A stretch of DNA of 64,000 nucleotides from positions 496,001 through 560,000 of the forward strand of contig CALSFV010000051.1 of the NCBI GenBank assembly GCA_943737045.1, read 5' to 3'. Within the stretch, counting starts at the first letter, position 1. Every line of letters begins with the position of its first letter. A program made the position numbers and the translations under genes. The notes under the pieces are model-generated. The model was not told the origin of the DNA and searched no databases. It was given only the letters and a program-made list of their open reading frames with translations. This DNA is from Parapristionchus giblindavisi. Its lineage: Eukaryota; Nematoda; Chromadorea; Rhabditida; Diplogasteridae. This document shows, one piece after another, positions 1-18,784 of the stretch.

Positions 1-7666
<7,666 letters not shown>

Positions 7667-8669
7667 CTTTCAATTTTACATTTCACATATAAAACACATC
7701 AAGGGGTAATAACTTGCACAATAATTACTATTTATCTAATGATTGATATCCACAAAGCGAGAGAATGGAAAACACGGCGATAATTGCTAGACGAGTAAAA
7801 TTGCGTTTAAAAGTTACGAAAAGAGCAGAGAAGACTCCTTGGTTTGCACACTCTCTCGCCTCTTTTCTTTTCTTTTCGCTAGTTTTGAACACAACATAAA
7901 GGAAGATATAACAATAACAAGAGATCAAGTCAAAGATCAAACAATGTCGTTGGTTGCATAGGGTCAGAGACTCTCATCATAGAGAATTAATAATAGCCAG
8001 AGGGTATTCGAATCGAGAACAGCAGCGCAAAAGGATCCCCTCTTAGAAGACCCTCGGCAGGTACGCCTTTACACCAGCGAGTACGAAGTTTGAACGAGAT
8101 CTTCGTGGGTTCCTTCGTATATGTCAATCTCTATTCGAAAAGGATCAAAATGTTACGGCTCCGACACTAAACAATAGGTATAAATGGTAGCTGATTAGTA
8201 AGAATTTGCAGAATTACGATTGTGTGAAGGACAAAGTTTTTTGTGTGCGCGCTTGAACTGATAAAGAGTACGCGACCAACAAATCAGCCGTAAAAATATC
8301 GAATTTGAGCCGAGCACTTCCTATTCTAGAGTCCAAAGAATCCGATTAGAGCACTCTTTGGAGAACCCTAACGATCGGCTCATAAAGTTGTTGAAAAAGC
8401 TTCCTATTCTTGTTGGTAAAGTATAGCGAAATGAAACCAAACGACAAGCAATGCAAAAATGTGAAGTAAGTGAGTTGGAAGTGGAGTGTTATTTTCTTTT
8501 CAAACCATTTGAGAGAATCAACATGCACATTACGACCAGTAACAGATTTATATGGTATAGACCAAGAAAAGTAGTAAAACAACTATCACACTGTACAAGT
8601 CCGAGAAGATTGTAATCAATGAGGAGAGGGAGGGAGAGGGGAAGGGCTGGGGGAGGGAGAGAATATTGA

Positions 8670-9101
8670 CAAGGGGATGGTCGCAACTGGTCCTGGCCAT
8701 ATGAGATGGCAATAACATGACTAGGATCAGTTTTCGATGCTGATTACAAATCCGTTTTCAGAAAGTGCCTAATCGACCTGATTTTCGAGGAAATCGATAT
8801 TTTAATTCGGAAATTCGTGTGGTTTCCTGCACAAACCGTCCGGGTGGGCTTGTGAACTCATCTAGAAACTCTCCCAATACTTTACCTTACATTGCCGGAT
8901 CTTTCCGATGCAATCCTGTTAGTTTGTGAAGGAAACTAGACGACTTTTCGAATTAACAAGCCAAATTTCAATACCGGTTTTCTCGAAAATCAGGTCGATT
9001 AGGCACTTTCTGAAAACGGATTTGTAATCAGCATCGAAAACTGATCCTAGTCATGTTATTGCGATCTCATATGGCCAGGACCAGTTGCGACCATCCCCTT
9101 G
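8670..9101. mobile_element. 432-bp CAAGGGG MITE, copy 2 (TSD TGA)
   Basis: Same length and sequence as the element at 1216-1647 except for one base near 9010 (T for C). It is flanked by TGA at 8667-8669 and 9102-9104, so the target duplication is 3 bp of form TNA. It lies between GART and the reverse transcriptase relic. Confidence 0.9.
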
Positions 9102-9639
9102 TGAGGGTAGGCAGAGCGAGGTCGAGAGATAAAGAAACCAAATTGTTCAATGACCAGACCACTAATAGATGAAATCGGTCCAGAGGGGGGGGAGTCAGAG
9201 ATAGATAGGGTAGATATACGGCCACAGAAACATCCCTTATCTACAAGGAACTGATTTCCTAGCGAAGTCTCTTTCTTTCCTGAACGATAAAGCAATTCGT
9301 GCTTATTCCCTCACTTATAAGGAAAATCTTCACTCATAGGTAAGGAAATCATTCACATATAAGGCAAGAGATTAAAAAAAGCACTAGAAATAAAAAAAAT
9401 TACAGAACGCGATAAGATGGACGGACATTGAAAGTTTTAGGGGTGCGAGAGACGCGACGAGAGTGAGAGAGAGAGAGTGCAGAGATATCGATAAGGGGAA
9501 AGATATCAATGGACATATTAAAATGGTAATTGATGATAACCAACATACAGGTAGAAATGGGTATAAGTAAACCAAAAGTAGAAATTATTATAGAATAGCC
9601 AGATTCACTGTTGAGGTGAGGTTCTAGACAGTGATCCTC

Positions 9640-10295
9640 CTACTCGAAGAACATTGAGAGACGACAGAGTGCAGAGAAAGAGCGAGAGACGAGAGACGAG
9701 AGTGAGAGAGAGTGCAGAGATATCGATAAGGGGAAAGATATCAATGGACATGCCCACAGTGATCAGTGCATGGAGAGATCTTGTCGCGGACAGAGGGAAC
9801 GATGGAGTGGCGATAGGGGTGATAGGGATGGAGGGAATGGACAGAGGGAGAGATAGGGTGAAGGTGAGAGAGCGGAGAGAGAGATAGAGCAGGGGTGAGA
9901 GAGTCTAGAGAAAGAGAGAGATAGAGAATGAGAGGGAGAGTCTAGAGAAAGAGAGAGAAAGAGAGAGATAGAGAGAGAGGGGGGGAGAGCTAGAGAAAAA
10001 GAGAGAGATAGAGAGATAGAGAGGGAGAGGGAGAGAGAGAGAGAAAGGGAGAGAGAGTGAGAGCGCGAGAGAGAAAGAAAGAGAGAGAGGGAGAGATAGA
10101 GAGATAGGGAGGGAGAGAGAGAGGGAGAGAGATAGAGAGAGAGAGACAGTCCAAAGAAAGAGAGAGAAAGAGAGAGTGAGTGAGAGAGAGAGAAAGAGAG
10201 AGAGAGAGAGATAAGGTGAGAGAGAGAGAGAGAGAGAGTCCAAAGAAAGAGAGAGAAAGAGAGAGAGTGAGTGAGAGAGAGAGAGAGAGATAGAT
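9640..10295. repeat. GA-rich microsatellite
   Basis: The plus strand is almost pure purine, (GA)n with GGGA and AAAGA interruptions. Long frames on either strand here (Leu/Ser-rich on minus) are by-products of the repeat. Confidence 0.9.
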
Positions 10296-10856
10296 AGAGA
10301 TGGATAGAACTTGTAAGATCGATATAACTACCTACTCATTGATAAGATTTCGTTGTAAGTTCAGTGCGTGACAAGGAAATATTATAAGGACACCAGAGCT
10401 CATTTTACACTCCGCTCTAACAAAGATCTTTCGTAGAAGGGGAAAGCGAATTTTGTATGATTTTTTAAAATATTTTTATTTTTATTTTTATTTTATTTTT
10501 TATGTGAATTTTCAAACAACATTTCCGACCATATCCTTAATTGAGTTGTTTGTAGACGAGGTCATTAGCAACCTATTATTTAAAAAAATCAACACGGTAG
10601 CTCAAAAATTGAGTTACATTCATCTGAAGTTGACAGTAAAAAAATTTTATAGATATGCAAATTTCGCCAAACAAAATTTGAAAACGTTGTTTTCGAACTC
10701 AGGTAGACCAGTCTATCAACTGTCAATAAAAACATTTTTTCCTGTCGAATGGTTTCATACACTTTTACAGAAGATCTTTTCAATCTCAAATTGTCATAAA
10801 CTAGGCATTTCTCGATTTATGAAATAAGTGAAACATACTTGACCGTATGACGAGAA

Positions 10857-11726
10857 ATGCACGCACGAGTGGGAGTTCATCAGGGAAGTGCTTTGAGTCC
10901 GTTACTATTTATAACGGTCTTGGATAGTGTGCTTGACGGAGTATTGGACGAAGCACCGAAGTTTATGATATACGCTGATGACATCTGTTTGACAGATGAG
11001 AATGTTGATGAATTGGAGCGTAAAGTGCGAGAGGTCCAGTCAAGAATGGCTGAAGCTGGTTTGACTCTGAATACGAAAAAAACAGAGTTCATTGGGTATG
11101 AGTGCGGTCCGAAGATAATGACCGATGTGGATGGAGAAGTGATAAAGAGAGTAGACCACTTTAAGTATCTGGGATCAGTGATAGCGACTGAAGGTGATGC
11201 ACAACGGGATATCGATAATAGAGTGAAGTGTGCTTGGAGTAAGTGGAAAGCGTGCAGTGGAGTAGTAAGAGACAGGAGAGTAGCGATTCGAATAAAGGGC
11301 AAAGTGTATAAGACTGTGATTAGACCAGCTCTGATGTATGGAAGTGAGACATGGCCGATGACGGATAGACAGGAAGCAAAGTTGATGTGCACTGAGATGA
11401 GGATGATGAGATGGGCATGTGGAGTTACCTTGTCTGATAGAATAAGAAATGAGGTGCTTAGAGGAATGATGAAAGTAAGACCGATTAATGAAAAGATCCG
11501 AGAGAAAAGATTGAGATGGTACGGACATGTGAAGAGGAGAGAAAGAGACCACGTATGCAGAAGGATGATTCAGTACTCACCACAAGGAAGGAGACCAAGA
11601 GGACGACCGAAGCTGAGATGGACGGATGCGATCAAAAAGGACTTCACGGAACTCAAGTTGACAGAACGACACACGCTGGACCGACAACTATGGCATAAGA
11701 AGACTAGCTTTCCTGACCCCGTCTAA
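10857..11726 (+). pseudogene. Non-LTR retrotransposon reverse transcriptase, 5'-truncated
   Basis: An open frame of 289 codons begins in the middle of a reverse transcriptase domain: VGVHQGSALSPLLF (palm) is followed by YADDICL, the catalytic YADD box. The C-terminal part has the usual RTE-like tail: KVYKTVIRPALMYGSETW, a RMMRWACGVT block, RLRWYGHVKRR and GRRPRGRPKLRW. The N-terminal fingers and any endonuclease are missing, and an in-frame stop sits just upstream, so this is a truncated insertion. The frame itself is intact over the remaining domain, which suggests fairly recent arrival. A/T-rich simple repeats follow (11777-11880), as is common at the 3' end of such elements. Confidence 0.85.
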
Positions 11727-11774
11727 CGTGATAAGAAGAACCCAATACCATCCCATTCTTTCTTATACAGGAAA

Positions 11775-11882
11775 ATAAATGATTTGATTTGATTTGATTT
11801 GAAATAAATAAATAAATAAATAAATAAATAAACAAATAAATAAATAAATAAATTAATAAATTAATTAATTAATTAATTAATA
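11775..11882. repeat. TTTGA and AAAT simple repeats, probable LINE 3' tail
   Basis: A run of TTTGA units passes into (AAAT)n and (TTAA)n directly after the reverse transcriptase. It is probably the 3' tail of the retrotransposon. Confidence 0.6.
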
Positions 11883-12783
11883 ACGAATGAATAACGAATG
11901 TTTTCTTTGTCTGCGAGAGAACGTTGCCGGAATTGACAAAATATGCAAGCAGTTCTCATCCGACCTAGCGCCATTTATTATTGTATGTCAAAGTCGGGAT
12001 TCTCATGCCTCAAAGTCGCTCAATGCTTGAGTTCAGGCGATGATCACGAGTAGAACGTAGAACATTAACATCGATCGAGGCCCTTCCCTTTTTGTTGAGT
12101 GATCTTTGATCTCTGAAAAAAATTGTCCTCGTTTTGCGCATTCTCAGGCCTGTTTAAAAAAAACTTTTCATGACTCTCGCATTTCGCCCGCTCTATCATC
12201 ATTTACTTCTTTCCTCGACTTTTTCTAGACAAACGCGGTCTATCATTTTCATTATTGCCTCTCAACTTGGATAGGGACGGTCGGTTGGGCCACTCTCGAT
12301 CGCTTTCCCCTTCTAGTCCCTCGCTCTCATCGCTCGTCTTTTTTACTCGTTATTACAGGTGAGGTATTTGTATTATATTAAAATAAAATACTTTTGAATA
12401 TAGCTAGGAATACTGATATGGTTACCGTATTTATGTAATATCTTAAAGGCACACCCCGAGCTAAATTTACTCTCCACCAACGCTCTCTCGCTTTCTTTGT
12501 CTGCGAGAGAACGTTGCTAGAGCGGACAGCAAATCCATTGTTCCATTGTTCTCTTCTGTGGAGCTTTCTGGAGCCATTTCGTGATCTGATTTTCGCAATC
12601 CATAATTCAATCACGCCTTTGTCACGAAAACAATATTGCTATTATCCATTTCATTCGCTCCTCTTGCCCGCCTTATAAGCGGTTGCTCCGCACATTTTCC
12701 GTGTCTAATTAGCCAGGGTGACCTCGATCTGTTGGTCTTTGATCTTTGATCTTTGATCTTTCAGCTCACCTACCTTCGCACCC
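11883..12783. other. Intergenic upstream of the kinase; partial MITEs
   Basis: This contains a solo end of the GGTCGGAT-type MITE (about 11948-11975) and a 3'-truncated copy of the GGCACACCCC MITE family (about 12445-12530). At 12731-12764 a TTTGATC tract ends in TTTCAG, 19 nt before the kinase ATG. Confidence 0.55.
12757..12764 (+). promoter_or_regulatory. Candidate trans-splice acceptor of the kinase gene
   Basis: The sequence GATCTTTCAG ends at 12764, 19 nt upstream of the ATG, after a run of TTTGATC units. A strong acceptor with no upstream donor fits a nematode spliced-leader site. This is inference. Confidence 0.5.
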
Positions 12784-15700
12784 ATGCATACATCACCACC
12801 CGCGCCTTCGCGCACATCTGTCGACGACGTGCCCTTCCCACAGGTTTGATCTTTGATCTTTGATCTTTGGCCTTTCTTGTCTAACGCTTGCCATCTTCAG
12901 GTCGGTCAGATCCTGCGACACAATGACTTCGACTGGAAGGTACTTTGTCAAAGTTCTGATCTTTGATCTTTGATCTTTGATCTTTGATCTTAAGGTAGAG
13001 CGTTGCATCTACTCCGGCCCCTTCTCGGACGTCTTCATCGTCTCCGAGTCCAAGCAGCGATGCAAGAAGTACGCCATGAAGGTGGAACGGATCACGGGAA
13101 TCGTAAGGTACGACCCTATTCGCTAAGGCATGTTAAGGCGTGACCTTATATGCTAAGGCATGTTAAGGCGTGACCTTAGCTATTAAGTTACGCTAAGGAA
13201 TATTATCGCTCCCGAAGTTCATCATGCTTAAGTTTCTATTTCAGACCCGTGCTTAAATTGGACGCTCATGTACTTCCACAGTTGAACGATATGTGAGTGG
13301 ACGGAGCTTGATCTTTGATCTTTGATATTTGATCTTTGGTCTTTGCACTTTGATCGTTGATCTTTGATCTTTGCAGTGCCGGATTCCCACAGATGGTCAC
13401 CTCTGGCCGCACGGCCAACTTCAAGTACTGCGTCATGCAGCTCGTAGGACCCGATCTTAGCAAGCTCAGGAAGGTCATGCAGGGAGGAAAGTGAGTGGAT
13501 CCCGACTGGACTACAGTATCCTCCTAACAATAAGATTACGATGGTCCTACCGTAATCTATCCTTGTCCACCTCAATATACGATAGACCTACCGTTATCCA
13601 TCTTTGTCCAATTCAGTTTACGATAGACCTACCGTAATCTACCGTTCTTTCCAGATTCAGTCTGGCCACAGCTCTCAACATCGGCCTGCAGACCCTCTCA
13701 TCTCTCGAGCATCTACACAACAAAGGATGGCTTTGCAGGCAAGTTGGCGGCACTACTTCAGAATGGGTACCAGGGAGCGGAGCCAGATGTAGCACACCTT
13801 TTCGCCTAAAAAGTGACCTTCCGGAGGAAGAGGGCGGCATGCTCTACCCCCTGCAGATTGTGCGGCCCTGGGGTCCCCGGGCTCGGGATCACCCCTGTTG
13901 GACTGGTACCCTATTCTGAAGTAGCACGGTGCCAAGGATTTATTGGCAAAGTGCCAATCCTACCGTGATCTTTGTTTGCAGAGACGTTAAGGCGCCCAAT
14001 TTGGCCGCTGGACGAGGCACTGACTCCGGCACGATCTATATGCTCGACTTTGGCTTCGCTCGGCGCTTCTTGTTCGTGATATCGATTGATTTGTGGGCGG
14101 AGCTTACAGTAATCCGTTCAGGAACGCTGACGGCTGCACGCACAGAAGAAGAAGGAGAGTCGCTCCGCTGCTGGGCACCATGCCCTATGCTTCGCTCGCT
14201 GCTCACTCGAGGTATACGGTAACGGCCAAAAAGAATGCAACATCGTGTTTTTTTAGTGTAATCGCTCGTTAAAAAATAGGGGAAACCCGAAATCGGCGAC
14301 TTTCCACCCGCTAAAAAAGTACCCGGAAAGTCAAAAATGGAAAAACGAAATTTGAATTCGCGTGCGCAAAGAGGTGCGGGAATTCAAATTCCGACTTTCA
14401 GACAGCGAATTTCTGCGGATTGAATTTTTTTAGCGAGCAGGAAGTTGAATATCAATTTTAGCTGCTAAAAAGCGATAACGGGAAGTCGGAATTTGAATTC
14501 CCGCACCTCTTTGCGCGAACGCGAATTCAAATTTCGTGTTTCCATTTTCGACTTTTCGGGTACTTTTTTAACTGGTGGAAATTCGCCGATTTTGGTTTTC
14601 CACTATTTTTTAACGAGCCATAACTTTGCTTGTATGCAACCAATCAGCGTAATTTTTGACATGTTATGCGCACAGGTCTTATCATATTGTGTAAGAAAAA
14701 CGTCGCTCTTTACACTCAAAAAACACAATGTTGCATTCTTTTTGGCCGTTACTGCATACGGTAGATCATATCGATCGACTTGACTACCTTAATCTCTCAT
14801 TTATTGATTGATTTCTTGCAGAAAGGAACAGTGTCCTCGCGACGACGTAGAGTCGTGGTTCTATATGCTCATTGAATTCGTGCTCGGTAAGCTCCGCCCC
14901 TAATTCAATCGATATCATTACCGTAACCTTTAACGCATCCCTGTTTCAGGAAACCTTCCATGGTCCTATCTTCCCCGTGACACGATGAGAGAGTACAAGA
15001 ATCACATTCGAAAGGTACTGTAGCTGTAAATTCAAATTTGAATATATTGCGCGGCAATTCAAATTTATATTTAAGGATGGTCAGGAGGAATTCTTCGCGC
15101 AGCTCCCCTCTTCGTTCCTCAAGATGATGAACTGTATCGATTCCACCAGGTTTGAACAGCGTCGGACTCTCGGGTGGAATCCCTCGGTATACTGTAGATT
15201 CTTCGATCGACCCTGCTACGGCGACCTGCGCTTTCTGCTCAATCAAGCTGCCGCCGAGGCCCGTGTGAATCTTCACGATCCGCTCGATTGGGTGGTACGG
15301 TATCTTTGGATCTTATTGATTTTATTTTGGGCGGTACGGTATCTTTGGATTTTATTGATTTATTTTGGCTCGGTACGATGTATCGGGATACTTCTAAATT
15401 TTCATTAAAGCGCCTTTTGGATGTTTGCTTTCGTTAAATCACTGGCTATGGCTCTGGTATTTCGAAACTTAAAGTCTACTTAAACTACGTCACAGACTTG
15501 AAGTAGACTTTAAGTAGACTTTAAGTGAAAGAACATTTGACGAAATGCTTTACAGTATACCACACCACTTTTAGTAAACTTACGTTTTACTTAAAGTACA
15601 GACTTTAAGTAGACTTTAAGTGTCGAAATACCAGAGGGTGAGAGTTTGGAATATATCTACAAACCACACGACGAATGACACGAAACGATCAATATTCTTG

Positions 15701-16213
15701 GAAATTATTGATTGTTTATCCGCTTTTATGCTCTTGCATAATTCAGTGCACGATGTTTGTGGAGACGACATCATAAAAAGATCAAAAGAGAGTCAAAAGA
15801 TGACTACAAAGACGTATTTTTGTTCATATAATTATCACAATTCAGTCCGTGCCCTCCCTCTACGCCAAGGCCGAGAAGCTCGGTGACGACGTTTCAGAGG
15901 TTCCCTGTGCCGCCGAGAAGAGCGAGAGAAGTGCTAAAATCAAGGTGATTTGGAACATTTCTCACAATCAGTTTCGGCCTTGTCTTACATGGCATTTAAA
16001 TGCTCTTTTATTTCATTAAAGCAGTAATTGACCAAGAAATAAGAGTAGGCAATGAGGATTTATGTCTCTCAATGGCCCTGCGCACACTATTTCTCTGTTC
16101 TCTAACAACGAGAGAGCATTGCGCGTCGAAGAGACCATTGAGAGTGGCCCCTTTACCGATGAATGATGAATTTGTCCTCTTATTCTTAATATTATTATTA
16201 ATAATAATAACAA

Positions 16214-16261
<48 letters not shown>

Positions 16262-16405
16262 AACATTATTATTCAGGAGGACGTCCGTGCCAATCTGACC
16301 GCATCCGAAGTGGACACGATGAAGGAGCGTCGTCTCTACGGCGCCCTCGCCTCGCCCTCTGGCGTCTCCCTCGCGACCATGGCGGCCACCGCGCTTTGGG
16401 CCTGA
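12784..16405 (+). CDS. Tau-tubulin kinase (TTBK/CK1 group)-like protein kinase, 14 exons
   Basis: Exons are 12784-12843, 12901-12939, 12995-13107, 13245-13292, 13377-13490, 13655-13738, 13982-14071, 14122-14211, 14822-14886, 14950-15014, 15076-15149, 15198-15291, 15846-15944 and 16277-16405. They give 387 residues with frame kept throughout. Landmarks are a glycine-loop equivalent YSGPFSDVF (39-47), the ATP-anchoring lysine in YAMKVE (K62), MQLVGPDLSKLR, CRDVKAPN (152-159) in place of HRDxKxxN, LDFGFARRF (DFG at 175-177), NADG, and GTMPYASLAAH (201-211) typical of TTBK. DDVESWFYMLIEF and LPW follow. The C-terminal segment after about 345 is short and Ala-rich. The catalytic Asp, Asn and DFG are present, so activity is possible despite the His-to-Cys change. 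The intron after 13738 uses a GC donor. Such kinases are strongly expanded in nematodes, so no orthologue is named. Confidence 0.9.
13749..13933. mobile_element. GGCACTACTTCAGAA MITE in kinase intron 6
   Basis: Inverted ends GGCACTACTTCAGAATGGG and a right end containing TCTGAAGTAGCACGGTGCC enclose a short body. The element starts about 10 nt after the GC splice donor and fills most of the 243-bp intron. Related copies are at 16831-17023 and 32809-32949. Confidence 0.75.
14222..14749. mobile_element. 528-bp fold-back element in kinase intron 8 (TSD TA)
   Basis: Ends ACGGCCAAAAAGAATGCAAC and its complement are flanked by TA at 14220-14221 and 14750-14751. The interior is also palindromic (GAATTCAAATTCCGACTTTC and reverse). 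The body resembles 61691-61905 and, more loosely, 47923-48115. Confidence 0.8.
15452..15636. mobile_element. 185-bp palindromic MITE in kinase intron 12
   Basis: Ends CTCTGGTATTTCGAAACTT and AAGTGTCGAAATACCAGAG are inverted. The arms are built of repeated AAAGTCTACTT/AAGTAGACTTT units. Confidence 0.7.
16065..16160. repeat. CTCTCAATGGTCTC-type dispersed repeat, copy 1
   Basis: It includes GCACACTATTTCTCTGTTCTC and ACGAGAGAGCATTGCGCGTC. Other copies are near 21485-21705 (two, head to head) and 39670-39790. Ends often carry AAGGGAG(C/T)G(C/T)AACC. Confidence 0.65.
16185..16262. repeat. (ATT)n microsatellite
   Basis: Perfect ATT/TTA triplets lie just before the last kinase exon. Frames through it encode poly-Asn or poly-Leu and are not genes. 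Confidence 0.95.
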
Positions 16406-16830
16406 GTGGGATTGGGTAACCCCGCTCGGAGTTAACCATTCCTGCGCGGGAATGGGTATTTGTGTGACGGGCGTTCGGCAGTCAGCTCTTGTATTTGTAC
16501 TCGTCCCCCGTCCGATTCTCGCATAAAGTTGAAATCGGAACAAATGTTCGTTGTTTGTCATGTAATGCAGATCAAAGATCAAAGATCAAAGATCAGAGAT
16601 CAAAGGGAAAAGGTTCATCTCAATTTGCATCTTCCTCTTGATCATTTAGCGCTTGTTGGTACAAGAGATTAACTCTGTAAGCAGTGGTTACAGGATCATA
16701 GATCTGTCTGTTCAACCCTTGTCGACTACTGAATCAGAATGACAATGTCATTTTGGATTCTCTCGTACTAAGAAAAAAAGATTTAAATACCATCAATATT
16801 GGGTGTTATGACAGTTTATTAGTTTTAATG

Positions 16831-17023
16831 GGCACTACTCCAGAAGCCCAGATCGGAGTATAAGTGGGCGTAGCTAGGGTCCAACTAGACCAAAGATAAG
16901 TCACTAGACAATCTAGTTTAGCCCTAATAATCCATAAAAACTATGCTGTTCTAGTTACCTGAGCATTCTGATTACCTAAATCTGTTCAGGGGCTATAACC
17001 TAAATCTGGGCTTCTGGAGTAGC
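16831..17023. mobile_element. GGCACTACTCCAGAA MITE
   Basis: Left end GGCACTACTCCAGAAGCCCAG and right end CTGGGCTTCTGGAGTAGC are inverted. The end sequence matches the elements at 13749 and 32809. Confidence 0.75.
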
Positions 17024-17189
17024 ATCATGAAAAGAATTCAAACTGCCGCGAAATTTCAGCCAAGTTGAAAAAGTCGTGATAGACTCGATTGAGCACTTGC
17101 CTCATCTTCATCTTCATCTCCTCTTATCTGTCCTCAATTGTTGCACCGATCTACTCAAAACCCATTCAACCCATCACCTACAACTATCT

Positions 17190-17930
17190 TTTTTCTCCCT
17201 CTCCCTCTGGCACTATCTCCCTCTCCCTCTCGTTTCTCTACATCTCTCTCTCTCTCCTTCTCCCTCTTGATCTCTATCCTGCTCCCTATCTCTCCCTGTC
17301 CCATCCCCTCTTCCAAACTCTCCCTCTCCCTCTCCTTTCTCTCCCTCTGCCACTCTCTCTCCTCCCTCTCCCTCTCCCTTCTCTCCCTCTGCCACTCTCC
17401 CCCTGTCCTTCTGTCACTCTCTCTCTCCCTCTCTCTCTCCTCCCTCTCCTTGATCTCTCTCCCTCTGCCCTCGTTGTCATCTGTTTCACATGATTCTCCT
17501 TCACTCCAATGCTAACCCCCATCAATCTAACTCATTCACTCTCCTTATCCTTCTCCTCACTCTCCCTCTCCCTCTCCCTCTCTCTCCCCCTCCCTCTCCC
17601 TATCTATCCTCTCTCCCTCTCTCTCTCTCTCGCTCTCCTTTCACTCCCTCTCTATCTACCTCTTCCTCTCCTCCCTCTATCTATCTATCACTCTCTCCAT
17701 CTCCCTTTTTCACCTCTCCCTATCCCTCTTCCACTCTTCCCCCTCTCTCTCGCTCTCCCTCTACTTCCTCTCCCTCTCCATCTCCTCCCTCTCCTTTTTC
17801 TCTCTCTCCCTCTACCTCTCCTCCCTCTCCCTTTCCTTCCGCTCTCCCTCTCCCTCTCCCTCTCCCTCTCCCTCTCCCTCTCCCTCTCCTCCCTCTCCCC
17901 TATCGATCACTCTCTCCGTCTCCCTCGTTC
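17190..17930. repeat. CT-rich polypyrimidine block
   Basis: The plus strand is mainly CTCTCCCT units. Ser/Leu/Pro frames of up to 183 codons here are repeat-derived. Confidence 0.9.
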
Positions 17931-18424
17931 TTTACTCGCTTTATTGTATTCGATCTTCATTATCTTTATGACCATATTAAAGGTGTGAAGAAGATTGGTT
18001 TACGACAGATTTTTAATTACTTCATTCGTGCCTTGCTATGACTTTTCTGTTGCTATTTAGTTCCTTGTCATTAACATATTTCTGATACCTTTAATTGTAT
18101 TTATTTATCAATTAAATTTAATTTGTCATAAAGCAAGATTTTTGAAATGACAAGTCGAGTAACGATTACTTTTCGCAGATTTCTTTTAGGAAATTTCTTG
18201 TTTATTTTTTCACGTATAATGAGAAGGGTGGATATATAGCTTCTCTACTGATTTGAACCTATTCCCATCTCTCTCGCATTTTGCAACTAATGTGAAGGCC
18301 CTTCGGATTGAATTTTCTTTCAATTATCACAGACTCCCGTGATCTCGTCGCAGGACTTCATCTGCCTTGAATAACGGAATTTACCCTTTTACAATATCAA
18401 GATTATCTAGTTCTTTATCATGAC

Positions 18425-18550
18425 CTGTCACAGTATTCTGGTCCAAGCCATATTTCTTCGAAAGCGAGACAAAGGAGAGACCATTGTATTCGAGAGAGTT
18501 TGTATGCTGAGCGGTCGTTCTTGCTTTGAAAGTCATGAGAACGCTGTGCT
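18425..18550. repeat. ACAGTATTCTGG-type dispersed repeat
   Basis: The core is CAGTATTCTGGTCCAAGCCAT followed by a GAGCGGTCGTT block. The same repeat is at about 30597-30725, and in reverse at about 31278-31410. All three lie between the kinase and the GPCR. Confidence 0.65.
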
Positions 18551-18593
18551 GTGAGAGAGCGTGTGCGTGTTCGCAACAGAGGCTACAACCATA

Positions 18594-18784
18594 TAGCACG
18601 CTGTAAACTAAAAATTTTGCACCAGGTGCATGGCAATTTTCTGTCCACTTTTTCTGCTTCTTCGTTCTCGTTTACCGGTCTGAAAGTGGCATAAACAGAC
18701 CGGTAAACGAGAACGAAGAAGCAGAAAAAGTGGACAGAAAATTGCCATGCAATTGGTGCAAAATTTTTAGTTTACAGCGTGCTA
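18594..18784. mobile_element. 191-bp long-hairpin MITE (TSD TA)
   Basis: Two arms of about 88 nt, with only about two mismatches that I can find, flank a loop of about 13 nt. Ends are TAGCACGCTGTAAAC and its complement, with TA duplicated on both sides. The transcript would fold into one long double-stranded stem. Confidence 0.85.

Larger units (their letters stand above)
7667..10856. other. Intergenic: MITEs and GA-rich microsatellite
   Basis: I recognise no gene between the GART start codon and the reverse transcriptase. The stretch holds a TTCAAAAG/CTCTCCTCG-type dispersed repeat (about 7790-7885), the 432-bp MITE at 8670-9101, and purine-rich (GA)n sequence from about 9430 to 10300. An AT-rich stretch at 10445-10830 has a 124-codon open frame with no family resemblance. 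Confidence 0.6.

Noticed and set aside
8030..8160. Possible coding exon on minus (EIDIYEGTHEDLVQTSY)
   Set aside because: Short, with no acceptor/donor pair or partner exons that I could join to it.
10453..10827. 124-codon frame before the reverse transcriptase
   Set aside because: A/T-rich, not in frame with the RT, and without any reverse transcriptase or endonuclease motif.
16000..16419. Poly-Leu and poly-Asn frames near 16000-16420
   Set aside because: They read through the (ATT)n microsatellite and overlap the last kinase exon in the wrong frame.
17089..18041. Long Ser/Leu/Pro frames over the CT-rich block
   Set aside because: Low-complexity translation of a microsatellite present in several frames at once.
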